Positions 32,922-45,306 are shown, numbered from the stretch's first letter. The stretch is 64,000 bases of DNA from Alopecurus myosuroides (GCA_028641055.1 CM054058.1:498807919-498871918), one strand, 5' to 3'. The notes: generated by a model from the sequence alone, not told the origin. A program made the numbers and translations.

Positions 32922-32995
32922 CTTGCCTCCACCAGGACTCGAACCCGCGCAGCCGTGGACATACAACCAGGTGCCTAACCACTAGACCTCCTGCA
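32922..32995 (-). ncRNA. tRNA-like Pol III module (tRNA-derived, degenerate)
   Basis: On the minus strand a D-arm-like A box (GGTCTAGTGGTTAGGC) is followed about 35 nt later by a perfect B box GGTTCGAGTCC. The T stem pairs at four of five positions, but the acceptor and anticodon stems do not close well, so this is not a working tRNA gene. It may be a SINE remnant or an internal Pol III promoter within the CACTA. Confidence 0.45.
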
Positions 32996-33350
32996 GCTTC
33001 GTGAATGATATAGCGCTCGGCCTAGTTAACATATAAAACCGTCTGGCTTGGGCCTAGGAACGAAGGTCACCCCTTTTACTTGGGCTTTCTTCTTATTACG
33101 AGTGGGTGGGTTGTTCCTGCTAGCCCAGTCACCCGGTTTAGGCCACACTGCTGGGCTGTACCGGCCCGGTTTTTATTCTTCTATAACTTTTGATATTGAA
33201 CTCTAATTTTAACCTAATAAATTTCTTTTTTTATAAATATTTCCTCTATATATATATAGTATATTGTAATGTTTTTAATAAATAAAATACCTCTAAAATA
33301 ATATATTATATATATTGATTTTTTGAACCATTTGTGCCTATTTCAAAATA

Positions 33351-36300
33351 CGGTCAAAACGGGGGACATGACCGTTTGTACATAGGTGTTGAATCTTGAT
33401 GAACTCTTGGTGTATCTATGTTGAAATGGATACTTTTGTACCAAAAAATAATTTTTGCAAAAAATAAAGAGAAAACTACGAGGCACGTGTAGTTCAAATT
33501 TGACCTGGTTTCAGCGGAATCGGCAGAAATTTGTCTTTTTCAAAAGAGGTATATTTTGAGATATTTTGAGGTAGTAAATTTGTTATTTGTAGATAAAATA
33601 TGACATAATATATTTAGAATTTTACTTTATACATTTTTGCAACATATTTTATGTATGTGCTTCACAAAAAAAGCCAGTTTTGACACTCCGGAAATGGAAA
33701 ATGGTATTTTTATTCAACGAAAAATAATAGTTTCTTAGTGAACATTGTTAGTTGTACCAATATGAATCTTTGTGTGGAATATGGTCACATTTAAACAAAC
33801 TATTTTATGGATGTGGCCAAAACATCCGTCATTTCGCCCGAAAGCCATGAATCTTCGTAAGAGATAGCTCATTTATGTGAACACATTTTCCACCAAATTG
33901 TCGTATTCCAAGTTTATTATTTTTGGTGGATACTAGGACATATATAACAACACCACGCGAAGATCTTGCATCGTTTCGAGTTTTTTTTTGAATTTTCTGG
34001 AATTTTCAAAGCCGGTTTCGGAAAACGGTCAAAACGGGGGACATGACCGTTCGTACCTAGGTGTTGAATATTGATGAACTCTTGGTGTATCTATGTTTAA
34101 ATAGGTACTTGGGTGCCTAAAAATGATTTTCTTAAAAAATAAAGAGAAAACTACGAGGCACCTGTAGTTCAAATTTGGCCCGGTTTCAGCTGAATCGGCA
34201 GAAATTTGTGTTTTTCAAATGAGGTGTATTTTGAGCTATTGAGAGGTAGTAAGTTTGTTATTTGTAGATCAAACATGACATAATATATTTAGAATTTTAC
34301 TTTGTACATTTTTGCAACATATTTTGTGTATGTGCTTCACAAAAATAGCCAGTTTTGACACTCCGGAAAGGGAAAATGGTATTTTTATTCAACGAAAAAT
34401 AAAACTTTCTTCGTGAACATTGTTAGTTGTACCAATATGCATATTTGTGTGGAATATGGTCACATTTAAGCAAACTATGCCATGGATTTTGCCATAACAC
34501 CCGTCATTTCGACCGAAAGCCATGAATCTTCGTACGAGATAGCTCATTTCTGTGAACACATTTTCCACCAAATTATCGTATTCCAAGTTTATTATTTTTT
34601 TGGATACTAGGACATATATAACAACACCACGCGAAGATCTTGCATCGTTTCGAGTTTTTTGAATTTTCTGGAATTTTCTAAGCCGGTTTCGGAAAACGGT
34701 CAAAACGGGGGTATTGACCGTTCGTACCTAGGGGTTGAATCTTGATGAACTATTGGTGTATCTATGTTGAAATAGGTACTTGGGTACCTAAAAAATTATT
34801 TTTGCAAAAAATAAAGAGAAAACTACGAGGCACCTGTAGTTCAAATTTGGCCCGGTTTCAGCTGAATCGGCAGAAACTTGTCTTTTTCAAAGGAGGTTTA
34901 TTTTTAGCTATTGAGAGGCAGTAAGTTTGTTATTTGTAGATAAAACATGACATAATATATTTAGAATTTTACTTTTTACATTTTTGCAACATATTTTGTG
35001 TATGTGCTTCACAAAACAAGCCAGTTTTGACACTCCGGGAATGGAAAATGGTATTTTTATTCAACGAAAAATAAAACTTTCTTCGTAAATATTGTTAGTT
35101 GATCCAATATGAATCTTTGTGTGGAATATGGTCACATTTAAACAAACTATGCCATGGATGTGGCCAAAACATCCGTCATTTCGACCGAAAGCCATGAATC
35201 TTCGTACGAGATAGCTCATTTCTGTGAACACATTTTCCACCAAATTATCGTATTCCAAGTTTATTATTTTTTGTGTATACTAGGACATATATAACAACAC
35301 TATGCGAAGATCTTGCATCATTTCGAGTTTTTTTGAATTTTCTGGAATTTTCTAAGCCGATTTCGGAAAACGGTCAAAACGGGGGACATGACCGTTCGTA
35401 CCTAGGGGTTGAATCTTGATGAAATATTTGTGTATCTATGTTGAAGTAGGTACTTGGGTACCTAAAAATGATTTTTTCAAAAAATAAAAATAAAACTACG
35501 AGGCACCTGTAGTTCAAATTTGGCCCGGTTTTAGCTGAATCGGCAGAAACTTGTCTTTTTCAAAGGAGGTGTATTTTGAGCTATTGAGAGCCATTAAGTT
35601 GGTTATTTGTATATCAAACATGACATAATATATTTAGAATTTTACTTTGTTCATTTTTGCAACATATTTTGTGTATGTGCTTCACAAAACAAGCCAGTTT
35701 TGACACTCCGGGAATGGAAAATGGTATTTTTATTCAACGAAAAATAAAACTTTCTTCGTAAATATTGTTAGTTGTTCCAATATGCATATTTGTGTGGAAT
35801 ATGGTCACATTTAAACAAACTATGCCATGGATGTGGCCAAAACATCCGTCATTTCGACCGAAAGCCATGAATCTTCGTACGAGATAGCTCATTTCTGTGA
35901 ACACATTTTCCACCAAATTGTCGTATTCCAAGTTTATTATTTTTTGTGGATTCTAAGACATATATAACAACACCATGCGAAGATCTTGCATCGTTTCGAG
36001 TTTTTTGAATTTTCTGGAATTTTCTAAGCCGATTTCGGAAAACGCTCAAAACGGGGGACATGCCCGTTCGTACCTAGGGGTTGAATCTTGATGAACTCTT
36101 TGTGTATCTATGTTGAAGTAGGTACTTGGGTACCTAAAAATGATTTTTTCAAAAAATAAAGAAAAAACTACGAGGCACCTGTAGTTCAAATTTGGCCCGG
36201 TTTCAGCGGAATCGGCAGAAATTTGTCTTTTTCGGAAGAGGTGTATTTTGAGCTATTGAGAGGTAGTAATTTTGTTATTTGTAGATCAAATATGACATAA

Positions 36301-36637
36301 TATATTTAGAATTTTACTTTGTACATTTTTGCAACATATTTTGTGTATGTGCTTCACAAAATAACTCAGTTTTGACACCCCGGAAATGGAAAATGGTATT
36401 TTTATTCAACGAAAAATAAAACTTTCTTCGTGAACATTGTTAGTTGTACCAACATGCATCTTTGTGTGGAATATGGCCACATTTAAACAAACTATGCCAT
36501 GGATGTGGCCATAACATCCGTCATTTGGCCCGAAAGCCATGAATCTTCGTAGGAGATAGCTCATTTATGTGAACACATTTTCACCAAATTGTCGTATTCC
36601 AAGTTTACATTTTTGGTGGATACTAGGACATATATAA
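33351..36637. repeat. Tandem array of about 4.9 units of ~673 bp in the CACTA
   Basis: Units start at 33351, 34026, 34697, 35371 and 36043, each at (A/G)CGGTCAAAACGGGG or a close variant, with periods of 671-675 bp. Every unit opens with an inverted CGGTCA...TGACCG pair. A 65-residue open frame recurs on the minus strand of several units, but only because the DNA repeats. Long tandem arrays near the ends are typical of Triticeae CACTA elements. Confidence 0.92.
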
Positions 36638-36659
36638 TCTTTGTCAACATTGTTCGTAG

Positions 36660-39640
36660 TTCCAAGATACATATTTATGTAGATAATGGGCTGTGATCAG
36701 CTCTACCGCGAGAGACATCTTTAGTTTCAGAGTTTCACTTCATATCAACATTTATCTTTATCCATTAAACTAAACTACATTAGTGATCAACAGTGAAAGA
36801 CTTGGATTCTTCACTTTAGTATTAGAGTTGCTTTGTTTGCAAAAATAGAAGATCTAAGCTTTTAGAAGATAGATTTTCTAATGTTTTGTTCCGTCCATTT
36901 TTTGTACAATGTTCTCATGAATATTGTCCACAGAAACGTAAAAAGCAATTATATAACATGTATCGTCGCGTTGTAATTCAAAGTATATGTCTCCAGCAAA
37001 GCAAAACTCAAAGGAAAAATTCCCTCCTTATTTTGGCACACAGCGGTAACTTCTTCCCGCTCCTCATTTTTCGGAGCTGAAATGACGGAATGCCCTAACA
37101 GATTCAGAAGCGCACCACCCAAAGAAGGAGGGGCAATTTCGTAAAATCTTTGAGGCCACCAAATAAACCCCATCCGAACCGTCCCTCTCCCCATGCCCTC
37201 TCGAACCCTAGCCGCACCCACACCTCCCTCCATTCGATCTGCAAGAGCTCCTGTCGCCGCCACCTAGGATCTGCCTGAGCTGCTCCGGTCGTCTCAGCCT
37301 TACTCTCCACCACCTCCCCCTCAGATCCACCGGAGAGGTGGCCGCCACCACGACGACGGGAACAACCTCGTCCATCCACCGACTGCTTCCCTCCCTCTGT
37401 CCGCCGCCACGCTCTCTTCTTCTCTCCGATGTCACCACAAACGAGTCTAGCTCGCTCCTCGTCGCCTTCTCCTCGTCGACCGATTCCGCTGTCACCACAA
37501 AGGAGTCTACCCCAAGCCGTTTTGACCGATTCCGCCGCGCCGTGAGCGGATCTACCCCAAGCCTTCAGATCCAATCCGCCCCTCCCACCACCGATCCAGT
37601 CCTATCCCCCCATCGGCCACCTCCGCTCATCCTTCTCTTCTCTGTAATTGTTGAGCTCTCTGTTTGGGTCCTGTGGTGCATGGGTTGGCAGAAATACATG
37701 AGGAGGAAGGGTCACGGGACAGGGAGGAGGAAGCCTGGGGAAGGAGGGAGGAGTGCTGGGGCTGCTGGGCTGCGTCCATGAGGTGGTGGCGGCGGTGGCG
37801 TCGTCGTGGGGTCCGATGAGCGGCGTGGGGTCCCGGGTGAAGCGGCTCCAAGGCTCGCCCAAAGGCGCGTCGACGCGCTCCCTTGCTACACATACTGCAA
37901 GTCCCGCGTCGGCCTCTGGAACTGATCCGTGCCCTTGTCCTCTCCTCCTTGCCATGGGACTGCTCCCTTGTCCTCCCTCCCTGCCATGGGACTGCTCCCT
38001 TCTCTCTGCATATTTGTTGCCTGCTACCTGTTTGGTTTCTTGATTGCCATGTCAAATAAGTACTCAAGTGCAGATCCTCTATCTTAGCAATTAGAAATGC
38101 TAACCTGTTTTTGTCAATACTTCTGTTGTTGAAACCATGATGTGTTCTTGCCTCTAGAAGATGGCCTGAGGGTGCTTGTTATGTATGTTATTGTTTATGG
38201 ATGCTCTGCTTGATGTTCTTGCAGGCTGCTCTTGTGCCTTATTGTGTATTGCATTGCTCGTGTTATGTTGCGAGCATCCATAGTAATGGAGACCCATAGT
38301 GCAACCAGAAGAAGCTCATCTGTCGCAAGTAATACATAAACCCCTGCACTGTTCTCAAATTAGCTACCTTTTGTTGATAAATACCTCATTCTGCTGTGCC
38401 ATAGTCTGAACTGTGAACTTTCCCGCTGGATAAAAATGATGCTTTGTGTGATGTGCTTGTAACAGGGCATGATTTGCATGTGTCTAATTTGTCTGGTCTT
38501 TATGCTTTATAAATGTATGTTTACGATTTCATCAACAGCCAAGGAATTCAGAGATATATCATCTTGGAGGCTACTTAATTATTTGTTTACTAGTACTGTG
38601 ATAGTTGATAAGAAAAAACAAATCTTAGTGCCATCTACCTTGTTTGATTTGGTTCAGCAGTCACTTATTTCTCACAGGCGGGCACATGATTCTTAGCATT
38701 TTGGGATGCTAAATACACAGTAGCTCATGTTCCATTAGGTTTCTGCTTGTCCATCTTCTCACGCTGGTTGTGTGGATTTTCTGATTGGACGTTTGTCATT
38801 TGTGAATTCAGCCTAAAAGGCAACACTTGCTCTCTAAACTGCTAAGTTGAAACGCACTGCTGCTATAACAAGTGTGCTAATTCTTTTGTGAACTGTCATG
38901 CACATCAAGGGGAATCAAGTAGGAGTTGGATGCGTTGCACTAGGAGAGGACGCCCTCAAACCCGGAGATCCCAGCATTGTCCTCAAGTGAGGCAGCAGCC
39001 AGGTAATCTCACTCCTCTTCCCAACCCTGCTGGTTTGGTACCTATGCCGATGCTATATCGACTACTGTGTATCGTAAACGCTAGGAGTAGCAGGTGCTTA
39101 GGGATGACTAGAAATCTTGCTAAAAAAATGCATTATATGTCACCCTTATTGACTTTATCTAGACTTGTGCTAGTAGTATTTAGTTATTGCATGTTGCCTG
39201 TGGTTATATACTTTTAGAACTGCAGTCCATAATACCTAGAACGCAGGAGAAGAAATTTGGGTTGTTTAGTAATGGCAAACATTGTTTAGTATTTTGGTAT
39301 TGCATTGTTTTACTTTTAGAACTGCAGTACATATTTTAGTGGGAGTTTAAACTGAATGATGCTTAAGCGAAACAGTAGGTAGCATATGATGCTCTACATT
39401 CTTAAAATATTGTTCTTGATGTTCTTAGTTTCCTCATCATGTAATTTTTTTTCCAGTCAAATCATTCACAAGATTGAAGTGCAACCGATGATTGAGCTAC
39501 ATCGCACCTCCTTCTCGTGTTGTGCTCGCCCATCACAAGCATGCCACAGCTCCGACGCATCGCCAACAGCTCGACCATCCTGATGCATGGACATCCATTT
39601 TGCACACTTCTGTATATGTGTATAGTGTTGTAAGAATGTA
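36660..39640 (+). other. Unrecognised cargo region of the CACTA, possibly a spliced transcript
   Basis: A GC-rich block at 37080-38010 looks like a first exon (CCCTAGCC leader, pyrimidine-rich, ATG at 37338 opening 147 codons with no known domain). AT-rich, intron-like DNA follows, with short blocks bounded by AG/GT-like sites near 38225-38330, 38910-39002 (...CAGCCAG|GTAATC) and 39457-39582 (TTTTTTTTCCAG|TCAAATC...). None shows a recognisable protein domain. It could be a captured host gene fragment or a non-coding RNA. The second copy at 58247-61227 shows no base change by eye. Confidence 0.35.
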
Positions 39641-40321
39641 TTGTTTGTAATGTACTGTTTATCAAAATGCTGGTTCAAATGAGATGACTGTAATGCAAGT
39701 GGCATGAAATTCTTCTGTGTAGATGATTGTTGGATATTCAGTTTGCTTGACTGAAAGTTTGTATTTGGTAAACAGCAAAAGGCCTCGGCCCAAACTGTAA
39801 TGTACGTAAATCTGGCCAGTCTGAAAAAGTAATGCCCCGTAAAAGGCCATAATCTGCTGTAGAATGCAGCTATTGATAATTACTGATAATTACCTAAAAT
39901 CATTACTGGATCATAAAAAGGCCCAGGCCCAGAATGTATCGGAAAAGAACGATCAAGCTAAAAAAAATCAGGCTGCAGAAATATACTAAATGGGCTAAAT
40001 AGTTGGGCTTGGCCTGTTTAGAGTAGTTGTATGGATTGGGCTGATTTCGATATATGACTTTCTTATTTGGTCATGATTTTGCCACGTAGGATTGGCCATG
40101 TAGGATCTGACGTGGCTATCGCAGGACATGCCATGACCAAAAAAATTGGTTGGTCATGCACAACTACATGACCATCCCATTCAATTAGTCATTGACGATC
40201 AAATAAGACGCTCGGTATGTGACTTTCCATTTTTGGTCAAAAAGGGGTCATGAATGAAACTACGTGACCTTCCAGTGACAAAAATTGAGGGTCATGTATC
40301 AACATATTTCTTGTAGTGCGC

Positions 40322-40885
40322 GTGGACACCTCTTCCTCCATCCACGCCGACGCCAACAAGAGATATACCCTCCTACCGTCAAGGAGGAGCCTCAGGAGGA
40401 GGACGTCTACCATGTCTCGTCGCCTCTGCACAACCCGCTCGATGATGACATCCGCATCCTCCTGTGGGCACGATGGAGGAGGAAATATTGGGCCTCATGA
40501 CCACGATCCACTCTACGACGTAGATGGCCGCCTCCAGCAGCCACAGTTCTCAGGATGGCACCTCTAGCAGCCGTGCCACATCCTCCTCCAACGTTGTGAT
40601 CGTTGACGATGACAATGACTCTGAGTTCGACGGGAGCGCCAATGATGACAAGGAATAAGCTAGGCTTAGGTTTAGTCCGGGGAAATTGTAATTTTGTTCA
40701 AACTATTGTAAAATATTTCAAAATTTTAATGAAATTTACAAATTTTACTTATTTTTTGTGTTCAAATATTTTTTATTGTTTGGCGGACACATGTACGACG
40801 CCCCCCAAAGATGGCACAATTGGGGGGGGGGAGGGGGGAGGGTCGGACATATATATATTTGATGAGTGCCGGGGTGGATATGCTC
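40322..40885 (+). mobile_element. Right part of a PIF/Harbinger-like element with acidic ORF tail
   Basis: The right terminus ...GGGGTGGATATGCTC (40885) abuts TTA (40886-40888), as in PIF/Harbinger elements. Before it, a plus-strand frame ends in a Ser-rich stretch and an acidic tail (VVIVDDDNDSEFDG) with a stop near 40659. The CACTA inserted at its left edge. The left terminus is not in sight. A G-run occurs near 40819-40838. Pack-type reading is an inference. Confidence 0.4.
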
Positions 40886-40888
40886 TTA

Positions 40889-41772
40889 GGACTATATCCG
40901 TATAGTGGATGTCGTGTGTGGGCATGAATGGAGCGAAACTCTGAACTCTCTCGACCTTGTTCATTTGAACCCTTAGTCATACTGCTTCCGATTTGATCTC
41001 AAACCCCAATTCCCTCTCAAATCCTCCTTCTTACCTACTAGCTGCCCCAATTTGTGAATTTTTTTCGTATTTGAACTTTGTATCTCCTGTAGATAGGCCG
41101 ACGGGCCTTCCTATTCACTGGAAGTGGAAGATGGGTTGTTGGGCTGCCTTGTAGAGGCATAAGATTTTCCTATGAAAGTTCAGCATCTTTAATCTCTAGA
41201 GCCTTTTCTGGCAGCTGCAACACCTTGATCGCAGTGAAAGGGGTTGCCCTCTAATCATCTTACAGGGGCTTTGTAGCCCTTGGCTTGTACCACGGCTCAA
41301 GGGTGACCAACATAGGGACCAAGTTGAAAGCATCATTCTTTTATGAGCTTCTTGTACTGCATCTAACCATATCAAACTTGAGTGCCCTTTTCATCAGAGA
41401 AATCATGATAGGGGTGGGAACAACATTCTTACAAACTAGCTCTGGGCCAAAGTCAATATAACTGTAGTTTGAAGAAATAGCATTATCAATGGTCCAAGCC
41501 AAAGAGAGAGGTCTTTGAAGTTTGGAAAAAAATAAAATTTGCCATATTTCTGATAAAATTATCAGTATAAACAAGCAAAGGATCGGGTTGCAAGAGTCAG
41601 AATAACTCGATGTTATTTTGTTGACCAGGAGCGGGAACAAGGCCACTGAATGTGCATCTAGTTCCCGAATATGTTTTCGTATTTGATGATAATACAATTA
41701 GCCTCTCTAACCAAGTAAGTGTATCCAAGTTTGTAGGTATTTATCACGGTTAAGTTCCCCAAAATAAATAAC
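40889..41772. other. Unassigned DNA with decayed minus-strand coding-like sequence
   Basis: Minus-strand open frame 41341-41697 (118 codons) continues through stops toward 41100 with fragments such as KVLQLPEKALEIKDAE. No family is recognised. Probably a gene or element fragment. The duplicate is at 62476-63359. Confidence 0.3.
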
Positions 41773-42933
41773 TGTCGAATTTTGAATGGGGGAATCTTTT
41801 CAGGTAATGTGTGGTAGTACCACCCGGAGGATCGGTAGTCTTGGTGGATAACGAGGCTCGACAGTTTCTAGGTGTCCACGAGATAGAAGGTCTGCGCGCC
41901 GTCCCGGAAGTGCTCTGATAGTGCCCCGATAGTGCTTCCCTCCCGGTAGTGCCACAGCTTTGGCCGGTAGTACCAGGGGACCGGTGGTTCTATGGCTACT
42001 ACCTAGATCACGTTGCCACGAGGCAGAAGGTTACTGGATGTAATGCGGTAGTGAACCGGTAGTGGCCCGATATTACTCTAATTCCAATACTACCGGAGAT
42101 TCAGCAAGCCCTACCGGCTGGCGCTGAAGAAAAGATAAGCTAATGTGAACATTTCCCTGAAGATCCACCAATAGTACCGCCTCTATGGAAGCTGCTCCAA
42201 CGTCAAGATTCTAACGAGGGTATTTAAGAGAGGTATTCTTTCCTTAGAAGACCAAACTTCACCCATTCTCTCTCCTAGCCATTAATGCAAGTTTCAACCT
42301 ACAAGTTTTCCCTCTCCAACCACCCAATCGACTCAAAACTTTGTGGAGAACTTGAGGAAACCAAGATCCATGATTCCACCAAAGGAATTGAAAATCCATC
42401 CACAACATCCTATCGGATCTTTTAAATATTTGGGTACCTTGTAACCCTAGAGAACCATTGTGCTTGGAGCTTCCACCTCATTGCAAGAAGCTCTGGATCT
42501 TGTTGAGAGGCTCCAACCTTGTGGATACGCCTCAATCTCATGTAAAGTTTTGGCCAACGCCTTCAAGTCAACCTCATAGTGGAAACGAGATCCTCTCTCA
42601 CCGGAGAAGCTCATGGAGATTAGGGTGTGCATAGCCGTGCTATTATAGTTCCCTGGTGGCTCCTCACCTCTCCAACATAGACTTACTTCCCTAGGGATGG
42701 AACTACGGGAACATATCCTTGTATCAGTGCCCCTACTATTGTTATCTATCTTGTTCCTTTACTTAATGCTTGCGTCTCGTACTTTGTATCATATCACATA
42801 GGTTTTTAACCTAATTGCACATGTAGATAACCTTGTGTTTTACTTGTTAGCCAAAAATTAAAAAGGAAAAGGATACAAATTGTTAGTCACCTATTCACCC
42901 CAGTCCCCTCTAGTTGACCATACCGTACTTTCA
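41773..42933 (+). repeat. 5' LTR of an older LTR retrotransposon
   Basis: Begins about TGTCGAATTTTGAATGG and ends ...GTACTTTCA before the PBS-like TTGGTATGAGATCC (42935-42948; canonical TGGTATCAGAGCC with changes). The first half contains many CGGTAGT/ACTACCG motifs in both orientations. The start is approximate. The internal gag follows at 42987. Confidence 0.65.
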
Positions 42934-42935
42934 GT

Positions 42936-42948
42936 TGGTATGAGATCC
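42936..42948 (+). other. Degenerate primer-binding site (tRNA-Met type)
   Basis: TGGTATGAGATCC compared with canonical TGGTATCAGAGCC: two mismatches, directly after the LTR end. Confidence 0.6.
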
Positions 42949-42986
42949 TCGTCTTATTATCTAAGGCTTAACTGCCTAAGAGAAGT

Positions 42987-43661
42987 ATGGTCAACACAAG
43001 TGATCCTCCGCCACCCTCGGAGGAAATGGCCCAAATGACGGAATCTATAGGTAATCTTGAGGCATCATCCGGCACACTCCAATCTAAAGTATCTAACGTT
43101 AATTACCTTTAGCTCCAAGTCGTACATCTCCGATGTGAAAAGGATGCTTGAACTATTGATGGGCAATCCTAAGGAGTCTGAGGTACCCTCTGACACCTCT
43201 CATGTTGTTGGGGAAGCAGGGTCCATTCTCGGTGTTTCCACTCTGGTAGAGGAAGCTATTCGACAAACTCAAGCGCAAGCTGAAGCTAAAAATAATAAAG
43301 CGGAGGATGATACGGGCTCCAACTCTTCAAAGGCTCTTGGTTCGGGGCCGCACGCTAATGTCCGACCACCTTCTCCCCATGACACTATTCATCATATGGC
43401 ACTTATGCCACACATTTTTAATGTTAGACCACCTCCCATGCTTAACACTATTGAATTCTCTTTGTGGAAGTTTGAAATGGGGTCTCATATATCTAACTCT
43501 TGCAATGCTTTATGCAGAAGTGTTCTTCGTGGATTCCATCCTCACGACCCAAGCAACTTTACTTTAAGAGATGACATGGAGTCTCAACTCAACAACACCG
43601 CTTTGCATATCATTCAAAAGGCTCTTCCTAGAGAGCACCTTGCTCACATTCACGAATTAAA
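42987..43661 (+). pseudogene. gag of the older LTR retrotransposon, first part
   Basis: Starts at ATG 42987 (MVNTSDPPPPSEEMAQ), with a stop near 43108. It continues in another frame with the DUF4219/UBN2-type Gag pattern: NTIEFSLWKFEMGSHI, then ALREHLAHIHELN-like sequence (ALPREHLAHIHELN) at the break. The young Copia at 43662-50358 splits it. The second half resumes at 50364. Confidence 0.7.
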
Positions 43662-44753
43662 TGTTGGAAATATGAGCAATTTACCACATAATTTAATTAA
43701 TAGAAACAATAGGTAAAGAAGAACTACAATTGCAATAGTCAAAGTAGTCATTTGAATTTTCGAAGAGTAGACAAAGGGCATGCATAGTTTAATCATCTGA
43801 ATTTCCAGAGAGTAGGCAACAGGCATGCAAAGTATAGAATTTGGGGAAAACAAATCTACTCCAATTGCTAGAACTAGGAATTCTAGTAGGATCTGAAACA
43901 TGAGATTGAACAAAAAAGACATGAGCACATACTGGACAGGAGCTGGTGCAGCAGTGGGACCATTGTTGACGTTGTCGCTCATATCGTCGAAGAGACCGTC
44001 GACTTCCGGGAAGAAGTCGTCGTTGGGGAAGATGTCGTTGTCGTCCGTGATGAAGAAGTCAGTAGTCGCGCAGAGCGCTCCCCAAAAACCTTATCGCCCT
44101 TCTCCCGTACAGGACTCGAAGTAGCGCAGTTTCGGAGGCCTACTGTCCCGACCGGCGGTGCACGCCGCAGGCCAGGATGGGGAAGACTTGAGCGGTGGCG
44201 CAAGGCTCTGGAAACGAGAAGGCAGTGTATTGCTATGTGTATCTCTGGAGAGGAGCGACCTCTGGTTTTATAGGAACAGAGCAGAAGCCGAACAGGCCAC
44301 GCGAGAAGATGAAACGAGGAGTCGGGAAGGCAAACAGGCAGCAGCCGAAGCTGAGCAGCCTCCGTAATCAAAACCCACTTAGCAAAGCATTTCGTTTCAG
44401 ATTCCTGTGCCTGTTCATATTCTAATTCGTGCGTGTGGCAAAATAAAGAGAGAGAGAGGCTCTCGGCTCGAGGCATTCCCGCAACCCGCGGCGCGCGCGT
44501 CGTGACGAGGCGAGGCGTGGCGAGGCGGGCGGCGGAGGAGGAGCGCGCATGTAGTCATCTCTTTCTCATGCTCATACAACAAGTGGAAAGCCCTCCCTTA
44601 TAAACAGGTAAAACTTCCACTCAACTAGCAATGTGGGACTAAACATTTGTCCCACCTCTTGCCATACACGAATGGGCCAAGTGGGCCTCTAGGATTTATT
44701 AGGAATTTCTGGAATATTAAATGGGCTGGTCCATTTGGGCCAAAATTCCAACA
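43662..44753 (-). repeat. 3' LTR of second Copia element
   Basis: 1092 bp. It carries an extra GC-rich stretch near 44480-44505 that is missing in the 5' LTR, and the same start of Gag (MSDNVNNG) as the 5' LTR. Confidence 0.94.
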
Positions 44754-45306
44754 ATCCCCCACCAGATCCCAGAGGCACACGAAATTTTCCTTTGGTTCCA
44801 AAACATTGTTTTATATACCGATGCTTAGTGGAGACTGTGAAGTTGAACTTCCACCTAGAACTCTATGCTACACTAGTAAGCAACTTGGACAGTGGACTGC
44901 GCCTTGAACTGCAAGTTTTCTGCGAATCTAGTTTCACATAAAGCCTTGATCGATACTAGGCTGCCGCAGGACTTCCCCGCGGGTGGAGCTTATGCGTCAT
45001 ACTCCTTGACCTTTCATGAGTTTATTAGAGAGCACCCAACTCTCATGGACTGCGACGTTTGACAGTCAGACTCACATAGGTGTGTTCTTCAAAGGATGTT
45101 CTGCAGGACAACATCTCTGCTTAAATAAGCCACTTAGAACACATTAAGATAAATATCAACCTGCCTTGCAGAGTAGGAGAGTATTGCATCTTCATGGAGT
45201 GGTATAAAAGTAGGGATACTCTCCTCTCAGTTGATCAACAGCTTGTCTCCCAATTCTAATTCACGGGATCTCCGATCACATAGAGTGGGTTGCCACAGTG
45301 AACAAC
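44754..45306 (-). other. 3' untranslated internal region of second Copia element
   Basis: Between the pol stop and the 3' LTR. No additional gene. It ends with the polypurine tract next to 44753. Confidence 0.7.

Larger units (their letters stand above)
32431..40318. mobile_element. Non-autonomous CACTA (EnSpm-like) transposon, 7.9 kb
   Basis: The right terminus, read inward, is CACTACAAGAAATATGTTG. The left terminus is CACCACAAGAAATATGTTG, a one-base variant of CACTA, and the match continues through GATACATGACCCT. Three-base target duplications CGC abut both ends (32428-32430 and 40319-40321), as CACTA elements make. Both subterminal regions are rich in GGTCAT/ATGACC. Inside are a tRNA-like module (32922-32995), a ~673-bp tandem array (33351-36637) and a cargo region (36660-39640). 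No transposase domain is found, so it would need one in trans. The right part is duplicated downstream from 55297. Confidence 0.88.
33713..42413 (+). repeat. Large direct duplication, copy A (as far as the window shows)
   Basis: Nearly identical to 55297-64000, with an offset of 21584 rising to 21587 by small indels. It begins inside the first CACTA tandem unit at TTCAACGAAAA and includes the rest of the CACTA, its right flank and most of the next LTR. Only the window end stops the comparison at the right. Confidence 0.97.

Noticed and set aside
32922..32995. Functional tRNA gene
   Set aside because: B box and part of the T stem are good, but acceptor and anticodon stems do not pair.
34389..35931. 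Repeated 65-residue minus-strand proteins in the CACTA
   Set aside because: The same frame recurs because the DNA is a 673-bp tandem repeat. No conservation pattern suggests coding.
33351..36637. CRISPR-like or centromeric satellite array
   Set aside because: Units of ~673 bp with no spacer logic, wholly inside a CACTA with its own termini.
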